A DNA stretch of 58,550 bases, from assembly GCF_015709525.1 (NCBI RefSeq), contig NZ_JADNRA010000012.1, positions 1 to 58,550 on the forward strand. The letters run 5' to 3'. This DNA comes from Methylocystis sp. L43. GTDB taxonomy: Bacteria > Pseudomonadota > Alphaproteobacteria > Rhizobiales > Beijerinckiaceae. A program made the translations under genes and the position numbers. Below, in pieces: positions 46,901 to 54,017 of the stretch; the stretch's first letter is position 1, and every line of letters begins with the position of its first letter. Below the pieces are notes generated by a model. That model had not been told where the DNA came from, searched no databases, and saw nothing but the letters and a program-made list of their open reading frames with translations.

Positions 46901-47178
46901 TGCCCGAGCGTCAAGCGATCTTCGAAGGCGCGGTGACGCGTCTGCGTCCCGTCATCATGACGGCGCTCGTCGCGTCGCTCGGCTTCCTGCCCATGGCGCT
47001 CGCGACCAGTACCGGCGCGGAAGTGCAACGGCCGATCGCGACAGTGGTCATCGGCGGCCTCATCAGCGCCACGCTGCTGACGCTCATCGTGCTGCCGGCG
47101 CTCTATTCCTACTTCGGCGAAAACGGAAATCGCGCGCGTTCCGTTTCGGGCGCGCCGAAGCAGGATGTCGGCGCGTGA
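43948..47178 (+). CDS. czcA: CzcA/CnrA-type heavy-metal RND pump
   Basis: 1076 residues, inner-membrane proton antiporter for divalent metals. The TM4 signature SLGALDFGLIADGAIIVAEN, with Asp423, belongs to the HME group that exports Zn/Co/Cd or Co/Ni, unlike the CusA of this window. Other landmarks: LPIDAVPDITNVQVQINARA, RPTVYGQAIIILVYLPILSF, and the last helices GFIALSGVAVLNGLVMRTYI. The outer-membrane gene follows with a GTGA overlap. The NikR downstream favours nickel or cobalt among substrates, which is inference. Confidence 0.95.
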   Translation: MMKRIIAFSVHQRWLVVLLVALVGAFGAWSLTLLPIDAVPDITNVQVQINARAPALSPLEMEKQVTYPIENALAGIPGLDYTRSLSRNGFAQVTAVFADHVDIYFARQQVNERLTQAREDFPPHVEARMGPISTGLSEIYMWTVRYKENPGAPQDGKPGWQRDGSYLTPEGALLKTDLEKTSYLRTVQDWIIRPQLRTVPGVAGIDSLGGYVKQYHVQPDPAKLMALGLSFGDLATVIERNNVSRGAGYVERNGDGIVVRSGGRLTTIDDIQNVIATTRNAVPVRVGELANVAVGRELRMGSASMNGNEVVIGTALMLIGGNSRSVSIAVDNKMKEIAKSLPPGIEARTVLNRTLLVDATIKTVAKNLAEGAALVILVLFVMLSNFRAALVTATVIPLTMLCLAIGMYVGKISANLMSLGALDFGLIADGAIIVAENSLRRLAERQHSLGRQLMVDERLDTVIDSAVEMRRPTVYGQAIIILVYLPILSFSGVEGKMFHPMAMTVIIALVSEFLLSLTFFPAMIALFVSGHVEESENAIILALKRVYRPLLTWAMAAPLKVMAIGLGALGFAIVLYMNLGQEFIPTLDEKNIAMQANRIPSTSLTQSQAMQLQIENALRALPEVAYVFSKTGTAEVATDPMPPNSTDTFIMLKPHEEWPDSSLPKDELVNRIQQLVDQLPGNLYEFSQPIQLRFNELLAGVRGDIAVKVFGEDFDAMLKAANHIAAILRATPGAEDVKVEQVVGLPLLDIKVDKAAIARYGLNLVSVQDVIGAAIGGQQAGVIFEGDRRFPIIVRLRDNVREDEQALETIPVSLPPDGNGNVATVQLKQVASFSIVDGQNQVSRENGKRRVVVSANVRGRDIASVVVDARAKIDAKVALPPGYWIVWGGQFENLVAARARLMIVVPVCFFLIFLLLYSALGAARDALLVSTAVPLALSGGVAALWLRGMPMSISAAVGFIALSGVAVLNGLVMRTYIHQLIMSGVPERQAIFEGAVTRLRPVIMTALVASLGFLPMALATSTGAEVQRPIATVVIGGLISATLLTLIVLPALYSYFGENGNRARSVSGAPKQDVGA

Positions 47179-48581
47179 ATCGCGCGCGCGCGCTCGCCAT
47201 CGCGGCATGCGCGGTGGGCGCCGTCGCCGCGCAGACGGCGCGCGCTGAAACGCTGATGGGCGCAATGCGGCGGGCCTATGACGCCAATCCGCAGCTCAAC
47301 GCCAGCAGAGCCGAGCTTCGCGCGATCGACGAAGGAGTGCCGCAAGCGCAGGCCGGCATGAGGCCGCGCGTGACGGGCGACGGCTATCTCGGCGTGCAGC
47401 GCAATCGCCTCGTCACAAAGCAGCGCGACGTCAATATCAATGACCCGACCGATACCGCCATCACGAAAAACATCCAGAACGGCGGCAGCGTTCCCCGCTC
47501 CGCCCATCTAACGTTCGAGCAGCCGATATTCGACGGGTTCAAAGCGCAGAACGAAACGCGCGCGGCGGAATCCGGGGTCTTCGCCGGACGCGAGCGGCTG
47601 CGCCTGACCGAGCAGCGCATATTATTCGACGCCGTCACCGCCTATATGAATGTCTTGCGCGACACGGCGGCGCTCAAACTTCAGGAAAGCAATGTCGCGG
47701 TCCTGAAGGAGCAATTGCGCCAGACGCGGGAGCGCTATCAGTACGGACAGATCACCTTGACGGATGTCGCGCAGGTCGAGGCGCGGCTCGCGGGCGGCAA
47801 GTCTCTCGCCGGCGCCGCGCGCGCCACGCTCGACGCCAGCATCGGCGTCTATCGCAAGACGGTCGGCGTCGAGCCGACGAAGCTCGCGCCGGGCGCGCCG
47901 ATCGACCGATTGCTGCCGAAGTCGCGCGAAGAAGCGGAACGCATCGCGCAAAACGAACATCCGTTCATCCTCGCCGCCCTTCACGACGCCGACGTCGCCG
48001 ATCTCGACATCAAGGCGCTCGAAGCCGACTTCATGCCCAAACTGTCGATCGTCGGCGACATTTTTACGCAAACTGATATTTCCGGCATCGGCAACCGCAA
48101 CGTCGGCGCAAAAGTCCTCGGACATCTCAACGTGCCGATCTACGAGGGCGGGCTGACGTCCTCCCGGGTGCGGCAGGCGAAGGAGACCGCCGGGCAGCGA
48201 CGGTTCGACGCCGACGTCGCGCGCGCCGAAATTCTCTCGCTGGTGCGCGCCTATTGGGGCGCGCTGCAAGCGGCGAAAACTCAGATTTCAGCCGCGCAAA
48301 CGCAAATCGCCGCAGCCGAGCGCGCGCTTTACGGCATAAGAGAAGAAGCCAAGGCCGGTCAGCGGACGACGCTCGAAATTCTTATCGCGCAGCAAGAGCT
48401 GCTCTACGCCCGCATCGCGCTCGTCTTCGCTCAGCGCGACCGCGTCGTCGCCTCATACGCGGTGCTCGCGGCGATCGGACGTCTGTCCACGGCGTCGCTT
48501 GATCTCGACGGTTTTGGATATGATCCCGCCGTACACTTTGAACAGGTCAAGGACCTCTGGGGCGGGACCGCGACGCCATAA
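47175..48581 (+). CDS. TolC-family outer-membrane channel of the czc operon
   Basis: 468 residues from a GTG that overlaps the czcA stop (GTGA). The longer frame to 46596 lies inside czcA. Signal peptide LAIAACAVGAVAAQTARA then ETLMGAMRRAYDANPQLNAS, the type I secretion TolC start rather than a CzcC start. Two OEP repeats (RYQYGQITLTDVAQVEARLA; AKAGQRTTLEILIAQQELLY). So the operon pairs a Czc-type pump with a TolC-like channel. No lipobox. Confidence 0.9.
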   Translation: MNRARALAIAACAVGAVAAQTARAETLMGAMRRAYDANPQLNASRAELRAIDEGVPQAQAGMRPRVTGDGYLGVQRNRLVTKQRDVNINDPTDTAITKNIQNGGSVPRSAHLTFEQPIFDGFKAQNETRAAESGVFAGRERLRLTEQRILFDAVTAYMNVLRDTAALKLQESNVAVLKEQLRQTRERYQYGQITLTDVAQVEARLAGGKSLAGAARATLDASIGVYRKTVGVEPTKLAPGAPIDRLLPKSREEAERIAQNEHPFILAALHDADVADLDIKALEADFMPKLSIVGDIFTQTDISGIGNRNVGAKVLGHLNVPIYEGGLTSSRVRQAKETAGQRRFDADVARAEILSLVRAYWGALQAAKTQISAAQTQIAAAERALYGIREEAKAGQRTTLEILIAQQELLYARIALVFAQRDRVVASYAVLAAIGRLSTASLDLDGFGYDPAVHFEQVKDLWGGTATP

Positions 48582-48820
48582 CCAAATCTCTCCAACGGAT
48601 CCCGCCGCTTCTGACCACGCTTACGCTTCATCCGCGGTTTGGCTTCGCGCGTGGCCTTATTGAACTTCGAGCGCCACGGCGCGCGATCGTTCCCGCGTAG
48701 GCAAGCTTCGATATCGGCGTCGAAGTTGGACAGATCGGCATCGTGCTTGTTGTGCTGCCCTTGCTCATAGTCGTCGACAAGACCTTCACCAAGGGAGACG
48801 TAGTCCGCGTCTTGTCAATG
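48431..48820 (-). other. Open frame antisense to czc end, possible remnant
   Basis: A frame without ATG reads DYVSLGEGLVDDYEQGQHNK, then HDADLSNFDADIEACLRGND, then KFNKATREAKPRMKRKRGQK between about 48805 and 48600, and runs antisense into the channel gene. The composition in 48600-48805 looks like a real soluble protein with a basic tail. No family recognised; the upstream part is missing. Confidence 0.3.
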
Positions 48821-48857
48821 CGTGTTCGGCGATGATCGCCGGTTTAGGCGCCTACTG

Positions 48858-48889
48858 GTTACTTGTGCGCATCAGCGTTATTAAGTAAC
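48858..48889. promoter_or_regulatory. Candidate NikR operator upstream of nikR
   Basis: GTTACTT-(18 bases)-AAGTAAC, perfect 7-bp arms, centred about 68 bases before the nikR start. NikR of E. coli binds a 28-bp dyad (GTATGA-N16-TCATAC), so the form is right but the half-sites and spacing differ. Autoregulation is inferred. Confidence 0.5.
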
Positions 48890-48941
48890 GCTCTGCGCTG
48901 TTAGTCGCTCCGACTGAAGCGCGGCCAGCCGGAGCATTGAA

Positions 48942-49412
48942 TTGCAGCGCGTAACCGTGACGATCGACGACGAACTGATGAGCGCGCTCGACCAATATAT
49001 GGAGGCGGGCGGGCATCAGAACCGTTCGGAAGCCGTGCGCGATCTCGTGCGCGCGGGCCTCATGAAAAAGCTGGAGGTCGACGACAGCGCGCGTTCCTGC
49101 GTCGCTGCGCTGGTCTATGTCTATGACCACGAGACGCGGCAATTGTCGAAACGGCTGATGACCGATCATCACAGCCATGCCGACATGTCGATCGCGACGC
49201 TGCATATTCATATGGACGAGGCGACCTGTCTCGAAGTGTCATTGCTGCGCGGCCTGAAGTCGGAAGTCGAGCATTTCGCCAGCCATGTCATTGGCGAGCG
49301 CGGCGTGCGCTATGGGCAGCTCGTCTTCGTTCCGGCCGACGCCGCGCAAGGCGAAAAGCTGCTCCCGCACGGCCATCATCACGAGAGCGGCCACGCGCAT
49401 CGCTCGAATTAA
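48942..49412 (+). CDS. nikR: Nickel-responsive regulator NikR
   Basis: 156 residues from TTG at 48942 with GGAG eight bases before. Ribbon-helix-helix domain QRVTVTIDDELMSALDQYME then RSEAVRDLVRAGL, followed by the metal-binding ACT-like domain. All nickel ligands are present: His77 (in DHHSH), His88 and His90 in LHIHMDEATC, Cys96. The extended C-terminus is His-rich (HGHHHESGHAHRSN), longer than in E. coli NikR. It represses nickel import genes when nickel is bound in known species. Here it follows the czc operon and a candidate operator. Confidence 0.93.
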   Translation: MQRVTVTIDDELMSALDQYMEAGGHQNRSEAVRDLVRAGLMKKLEVDDSARSCVAALVYVYDHETRQLSKRLMTDHHSHADMSIATLHIHMDEATCLEVSLLRGLKSEVEHFASHVIGERGVRYGQLVFVPADAAQGEKLLPHGHHHESGHAHRSN

Positions 49413-49984
49413 CCGCCGCTTAACCCTCTGTTGCAAAATGGCAACGCTTACGACAAATCGTTTACCGGCAATTGACTCACCGGCGTCGCGTAAGACAATT
49501 TTGAAAAAAGCGGGTGCGGTGATCTTTTTCCCGCTTCAAAGTCTGAGAGCGTCACATGCCAAGAGCATGTGTATCTATCAGGCGACGGGCATCCGGGGCG
49601 ATAATCCTTATGCCTGCAAAATCACCTTCAAAGACAAGGACAACTTCATTCGAGGGCAGATTGAGGTGGGACGAGTGGAGGCAGACGATCGATTCACGGT
49701 GCTGGGAAGCTCTACGATGGATTAATCCGGCTGGCGCGGCCGGGCGGGATGGGCTCTGACCGCCCGCGTGATGTTGGGCCAGCCAGCCTTTAGGCTGGTT
49801 CGCAACTTATGCCACCGAGACGCCCCGACCGTGGATGTAACGGCGGGGCGTTTTTGCGTTCGCGCTCGCGCTTCATCTCACTGAGATAGGCGTAAATTGA
49901 CGTGTATGTCACAACGCCGAGCCGCTTGCGATGAGCGGTCGTCGTCCCCAAAAAACTTGTAGCATCCCTACGAGGATAAGTCTG
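49413..49984. other. Region with weak ORF and a terminator
   Basis: Holds a plus-strand frame 49438-49725 (MATLTTNRLPAIDSPASRKT, then later CIYQATGIRGDNPYACKITF and KDKDNFIRGQIEVGR). It may encode a small protein but has no motif I know. A terminator of the repeated family is at 49821-49855. No RNA gene seen. Confidence 0.35.
49821..49855 (+). terminator. Terminator of a repeated family (copy 1)
   Basis: CGCCCCG-ACCGTGGATGTAACGG-CGGGGCG followed by TTTTT. The loop part CCGTGGATGTAACGG occurs again exactly at 56105-56119, and a related hairpin lies at 55634-55669. Confidence 0.75.
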
Positions 49985-50353
49985 ATGTCAAATGCAGAGA
50001 CAACGAAAGATCTCGTTGGCCAATCGATCGGAGAGATCAAGCGGGGAATCGACACGCTGGCCGATTCGACGAAAGCGCCGCTTGAGGCCGAAAGCCTTGA
50101 AGTTCAGCAGAATATCCAGCACGCAATTGACCAAGTGAAGGACGCTGTGTCGGTTGCCCTCGATTGTCTTACTCAGTGCAGCTCAGTGGACCAACTGCGA
50201 GGCTACGCAAATGAGGCAATGGGCAAGACGAAGCTGGCCATAGCTCTCTCTACGCGCTCTCCGGAGCTTGCTGTGGCCGGAATCGTGCAGCAAGCCATAG
50301 GCGATTTGCAGAAGTTTATAGGCGAAGCAAAAAACGCCGATGAAAAAGAATAG
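49985..50353 (+). CDS. Small helical hypothetical protein
   Basis: 122 residues from ATG at 49985 with GAGGAT nearby. Almost fully helical (VGQSIGEIKRGIDTLADSTK; VQQNIQHAIDQVKDAVSVAL; IVQQAIGDLQKFIGEAK). One Cys pair (DCLTQC). Reminiscent of small helical DUF or phasin-like proteins but not assignable. Cytoplasmic by absence of signal. Confidence 0.55.
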   Translation: MSNAETTKDLVGQSIGEIKRGIDTLADSTKAPLEAESLEVQQNIQHAIDQVKDAVSVALDCLTQCSSVDQLRGYANEAMGKTKLAIALSTRSPELAVAGIVQQAIGDLQKFIGEAKNADEKE

Positions 50354-50594
50354 CAAATCGGTCGGGCGACGAGACCGGCTGAGTTCAGTCTCGCCGCCCT
50401 AGCCGCGCCAGGGTGCGGGCCCGGCGCAGATTTCGACGCGATGATAGCGCGCGTTAGGAGGTGAGCAAGGCGAGGCTTAAGCGCGAATCCTGACTGCGAA
50501 TTTCATGGACGGTCAGCTTGCATCCCCGGCATCGGCGCCTATCTGAGGCCCATGCGCTGGCGCCACATGGGCCGGCAAATCCTTTGTTCCTCAT

Positions 50595-50623
50595 AGCCCG
50601 GCCGGCGACGACCGGGCTTTTTC
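50595..50623 (+). terminator. Rho-independent terminator
   Basis: AGCCCGG-(10 bases)-CCGGGCT followed by TTTTT. Placed 240 bases after the helical hypothetical gene on the plus strand. Confidence 0.65.
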
Positions 50624-50655
50624 ACGCATCGCAGCCGCACAACGGGAAAATTCGC

Positions 50656-50850
50656 TCAGCCATCAACCTTGATCACCAATTTCTTGGTCCGTGTGTCTAT
50701 CACCACGACGTCTGCCGCTCGTTTCGTCGCTTTGACCTGCTTGGCGACCGCAACAGCGTCGCGGACATCATAGAACCGGTCGTGCAAGACGTCGTCGACG
50801 CGGACTTCAAAAGGGCATTCGACGAGCTTTGTCGGCGTTAATGTGTTCAT
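50656..50850 (-). CDS. Small conserved-type hypothetical protein
   Basis: 64 residues (MNTLTPTKLVECPFEVRVDD; later FYDVRDAVAVAKQVKATKRA; VVVIDTRTKKLVIKVDG). It looks like a compact beta-alpha-beta protein of the kind found in Rhizobiales genomes. Function unknown. It ends close to the terminator of the opposite strand. Confidence 0.55.
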   Translation of the reverse strand: MNTLTPTKLVECPFEVRVDDVLHDRFYDVRDAVAVAKQVKATKRAADVVVIDTRTKKLVIKVDG

Positions 50851-50940
50851 GAGCGTCGATAGAAATACCCCTCACCCGCCGGAGAATTTGAGTTTCATAG
50901 GTGTAACAGGGTCAGCAGCGATCAGTCTGGATCGTCAGGC

Positions 50941-51510
50941 CTATGCCGCCAGCCTATGAACATGCACGTCGTGGCCTCCATTGTTCTGCATGGCAGACAT
51001 GGCGGCGCGTTCATGTTCTTCGGTCCGGGTTCGCGCCCACAGCAACAGCCCGCCGCGCGCTAATTGCGCCTGCACCCAATTGCGTTGACGACGTCGAATG
51101 AATGCGCCGACGCCCACGCCAACCAGGCTGGCGGCCATACCAGCGCCAATGCCCGCAACGATCGCCTCTGCGAAACTGCCGTAGATGGTCCAAACGGCGA
51201 TCGCGCCAGCAATGGCGCCAACATAGAAGAGCAGGCCGATTAGCGCAGCTTTGCCTTCATTAAGCGACTCGGCTTCGATGTAGGAAATGCGAGGAGCTTC
51301 ATCGCTGTCCTCGATTTCGACCGAGCGTTTCGATCCAATCTTTTCGCGCGTCTTCGCGTCTTCGGTGAGCAGGCTGATTTCGGATCTGTCGAATCCGTGA
51401 GTCATCAAATAGTCAATGGCGGACTGCAGCTTATCAAGCGAGTCGAACAGGCCTACGACTTCGGTAAATTCGCGGTGCTGTTCGAGCGCAGCCGTTTCAT
51501 TCGATTCCAT
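50941..51510 (-). CDS. Membrane protein with glycine zipper, stress-type
   Basis: 189 residues. The N-terminal soluble part (VVGLFDSLDKLQSAIDYLMT, HGFDRSEISLLTED) resembles the ferredoxin-like start of general-stress and heat-induced YflT-type proteins. Then two membrane helices with glycine zippers (ALIGLLFYVGAIAGAIAVWT; IVAGIGAGMAASLVGVGVGA). C-terminal tail His-containing (NNGGHDVHVHRLAA). Probably an inner-membrane protein; role unknown. Confidence 0.6.
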   Translation of the reverse strand: MESNETAALEQHREFTEVVGLFDSLDKLQSAIDYLMTHGFDRSEISLLTEDAKTREKIGSKRSVEIEDSDEAPRISYIEAESLNEGKAALIGLLFYVGAIAGAIAVWTIYGSFAEAIVAGIGAGMAASLVGVGVGAFIRRRQRNWVQAQLARGGLLLWARTRTEEHERAAMSAMQNNGGHDVHVHRLAA

Positions 51511-52086
51511 GGAGTTCCTCCCGAAGCTCAGTACTCTTGAATCGAAGCCGGCCTCTGTGTGCGCCCTTGCCCCAGCTAAGCGGGCATTCGCCGTGTGGCC
51601 GTTGTATCAAATATCAGCATGCCCCCGCTTGAAGCTTTCGACAAGGCCAAGCGCCACCACAAGACAGGCACGCATCAACGCATAACGATATCTTTATGTA
51701 ACTAGTATCAACGGGTTCTGCGCAATATCGCGTGGTTTGGCGCTCGACTTTACCGAAAGCGTCCTACACGATAACCCCATTGTGGAGCCCCTGGACGCGA
51801 TCCAGAGGGCCGCTGCGGCAGCGCGATGCTGAAGCGGCCTGGGCTTACTTCCTGCGGCTCTCGCACAAGAGCTTTCCCGACAAGGTAAGCCTTAACTAAG
51901 CGTCGAGTGTCGGTCTGCGACGACGCGCCTAATTGAAATTCTATCCCTGCGGCCCACAATTGCGCGCATGATCCGCGCCCCGATTGCGAACGCCGTGATC
52001 GCATCCATTGTCGTCGCCGAGATATTGGGCGGCATGATGCTGTTGCTTGGGCACTGACCGGACGGCTACTGCGCATTTCGCACAGG
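51511..52086. other. Region without recognisable genes
   Basis: A minus-strand frame from 52364 to 51750 covers part of this, but only a short end piece (KAYLVGKALVREPQEVSPGR) looks protein-like. No motif, hairpin or RNA gene was identified. Confidence 0.4.
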
Positions 52087-52398
52087 CTATCGAGCCAAAT
52101 GGCGTTGCTCTTTGCGCCATTCCCAAGGTGCTTGAGTATGTCCTGCCCACATGCCGCGACGATTGTTCTTGGCCTCCTGCTCGGCGCCGATGTAGTCCGA
52201 CGAATAGCGGCGGTTCGCGAAGGCGTTGCCGCTTCTGACCAACCAAAGCTCGATGTCCTCGCCGCGGACCTGGCAGGTAGCGACGATCCGGCCGTAGCGA
52301 TCAACGTCCTTCTCTCGGCACGACACGGGCGACTGATGTGCCCGTTGGGCGCTCTTGTAAGCAATCGTGTATATTATCCACGGTTCCTGCCGCGTCAT
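52087..52398 (-). pseudogene. Thermonuclease (SNase-like) C-terminal half
   Basis: Encodes SCREKDVDRYGRIVATCQVR, then DIELWLVRSGNAFANRRYSS, then YIGAEQEAKNNRRGMWAG and APWEWRKEQ. This is the second half of an SNase-like OB-fold domain with one active-site Arg region (DRYGR). The N-terminal half with the other catalytic residues and any signal peptide is absent, replaced by unrelated sequence (MTRQEPWIIYTIAYK). So it is a truncated remnant even though the frame is open. Confidence 0.7.
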
Positions 52399-52485
52399 CC
52401 TTCTTAGTGTGCTGATTTGCGCCCGTAGGATTCCCAGGCTTCCGCTTCGTCACCTCAGTCCAGAGCGCGTCGGCGAGAGTGGGAG

Positions 52486-52512
52486 CTACCGGTTCAGATT
52501 TGGAACCGGTAG
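52486..52512. promoter_or_regulatory. Perfect 9-bp-arm palindrome
   Basis: CTACCGGTT-CAGATTTGG-AACCGGTAG. No T-run follows, so it is not a simple terminator. It lies 67 bases before the membrane-protein gene at 52580 and could be an operator or a dimer binding site. Confidence 0.5.
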
Positions 52513-52579
52513 ACTGATATGGCTGGTGCGGTCGAACTCAGATAAGACAATGGTCTGAGCTTGCGCAGAGAGGCGTCAG

Positions 52580-52978
52580 ATGCTTTGGCTGATCCGATTC
52601 ATCGGCTTGCTTTCCCAAGCGATTTTCCTAGAATTCTCGCACATTTTCGGTTTAATCGTCTTTCTGCTCGCGGCGCTCCTCGGCTATTTCAGGGCTCCCT
52701 GGTGGATAGTCCCGGCGCTCGCCATCGCTAGCGGATTCTTCGCGAACAGTTTCATTGATCTCACTTATCTGACCGAGATATTCCGCAGGGTGGCCTCTGC
52801 GAGCGACCGCTGGGCCTTCGTGATCGTCGTCTATTTCGCGATCACGATCGGTGGCTATCTCGTTGGCCTTCTCGGGCGTTCATTCATGAGGAGCACAAGG
52901 CGGCTCTACGACAACGCTCGGCGTCGCGTTGTATGGCGCGCTCAGACTGTCCTGTCTTCGCGGCAGTGTCGGAAGTGA
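52580..52978 (+). CDS. Small inner-membrane protein, unknown
   Basis: 132 residues starting MLWLIRFIGLLSQAIFLEFS. Three hydrophobic segments: HIFGLIVFLLAALLGYF, WWIVPALAIASGFFANSFID, FVIVVYFAITIGGYLVGLLG; basic C-terminus (RSTRRLYDNARRRVVWRA). No family recognised. It stands alone between the palindrome and the XRE region. A terminator on the same strand follows at 53244. Confidence 0.55.
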   Translation: MLWLIRFIGLLSQAIFLEFSHIFGLIVFLLAALLGYFRAPWWIVPALAIASGFFANSFIDLTYLTEIFRRVASASDRWAFVIVVYFAITIGGYLVGLLGRSFMRSTRRLYDNARRRVVWRAQTVLSSRQCRK

Positions 52979-53243
52979 AGCGGTCGGCAGGCGAGCCTTC
53001 GCCAACTTGGCGAACCCTCGTGTGCTGATTTTCTCCGTTCTTCGTCTCCGGGTGCAGCGCCTCGCATTCGTCATCTCAGCGGCTTGGGTTTGCGAAATTT
53101 GTGGGGTCGGCAAATTTGCCGAAGGCTGCAAGTCCGTCCGCGCGCCTTTTCGATCGGCCGACTGCCACGCTTGCCGCGGCGGGCTTGAGAGCTAATTGGC
53201 CGTTGTCGCTCTGTGTGGGATAGAGCGGCACGTGTTAGCGACC

Positions 53244-53272
53244 TCGCCCGCGGTTCACAGCCGCGGGCCTTT
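53244..53272 (+). terminator. Terminator inside the end of the XRE gene
   Basis: GCCCGCGG-TTCACA-GCCGCGGGC then CTTTTTT on the plus strand. The same bases code for the last residues of the convergent XRE gene (KKGPRL and stop), so the hairpin serves one strand and codes on the other. Confidence 0.6.
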
Positions 53273-53503
53273 TTTCAGCTTCACGCCCGGCTCATCGCCA
53301 TTCGTGAACTCGACGCCGGCCTTTTCGAGCGCGGCTTGAACTTTCCTAACCGTCACTGCCCCGCTTGTAATAGCCTCTCTACCCCGCGCCTCCATATTGC
53401 GGATGGTGTTGACGCTAACACTGGATTGTTCCGCCAGCCATTTTTGGTCGACCTCCGCCAGCGCGCGCGCCGCCCTTAGTTGATTGCCTGTAATCAGCGA
53501 CAT
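53255..53503 (-). CDS. XRE-family helix-turn-helix regulator
   Basis: 82 residues (MSLITGNQLRAARALAEVDQ; KWLAEQSSVSVNTIRNMEAR; VRKVQAALEKAGVEFTNGDE). The helix-turn-helix is in the first 45 residues, and the closing part (ALEKAGVEFTNG) is typical of small prophage- or plasmid-type regulators. It faces a plus-strand set of phage-like genes across a region with three operator-like repeats, so it probably represses itself and that set. Confidence 0.85.
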   Translation of the reverse strand: MSLITGNQLRAARALAEVDQKWLAEQSSVSVNTIRNMEARGREAITSGAVTVRKVQAALEKAGVEFTNGDEPGVKLKKGPRL

Positions 53504-53504
53504 T

Positions 53505-53585
53505 GGTTCTCATACCCATTTTTCTGGTTGGCAGAGCTAGAAATGTGCGGTTAGCGTTCATAACCAACATAACGGTTCCTATACC
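53505..53585. promoter_or_regulatory. Operator-like repeat cluster between XRE gene and module
   Basis: Three related sites: GGTTCTCATACC (53505-53516), GGTTA-GCGTTCA-TAACC (53549-53565) and GGTTCCTATACC (53574-53585). The first abuts the XRE start codon. This layout resembles a small phage-type control region. Confidence 0.5.
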
Positions 53586-53659
53586 TAATCCGTTGGGAAT
53601 TCAACGCCGAAACCACCGTTTCGGCGAACGACCTCGGCTTGTCCAAAGGAGAAGCGCCG

Positions 53660-53932
53660 ATGTCCGCTGCTTATGATCGCTCCGCCATCATGAAAGCCGC
53701 GCATTTCATGGCCCGCTGGCGGGTTCAGAGCGTTGGCGGCTCCTATCGGGAATGGTTCGCCAAGGCGCTTGCGTCGGAATGGAAGAAGGCCAAGGCGTCT
53801 CGTCTGCGCGAGGAAAGCAACGTCGGACTTCCCGTTCGCTCCTGCTTCGCGGACCGTCCCGCGCCTCGCATGCCTTTATGCCGCCTCTACACCACGCATT
53901 CCGGCCGACTCGCCGGATCATTCGCGGCCTGA
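53660..53932 (+). CDS. Phage-like small protein, YDRxAIM type
   Basis: 90 residues from ATG at 53660 with AAAGGAG before it. The first about 45 residues (MSAAYDRSAIMKAAHFMARW, then YREWFAKALASEWKKAKAS) match in pattern the protein at 55382 (TYDRAAIMRDAHKRFRDGRR). The tail is low-complexity. Such proteins occur in rhizobial prophages and plasmids without known function. First gene of the module to the right of the XRE control region. Confidence 0.5.
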   Translation: MSAAYDRSAIMKAAHFMARWRVQSVGGSYREWFAKALASEWKKAKASRLREESNVGLPVRSCFADRPAPRMPLCRLYTTHSGRLAGSFAA

Positions 53933-54017
53933 TCAGTCCGTCCGAAAAAGCGGCCGGGCGAGGTGTTGATCTCGCCCCCTCCCGGCCTAACCACAACGCG
54001 AAACAGGAGTTCGCATC

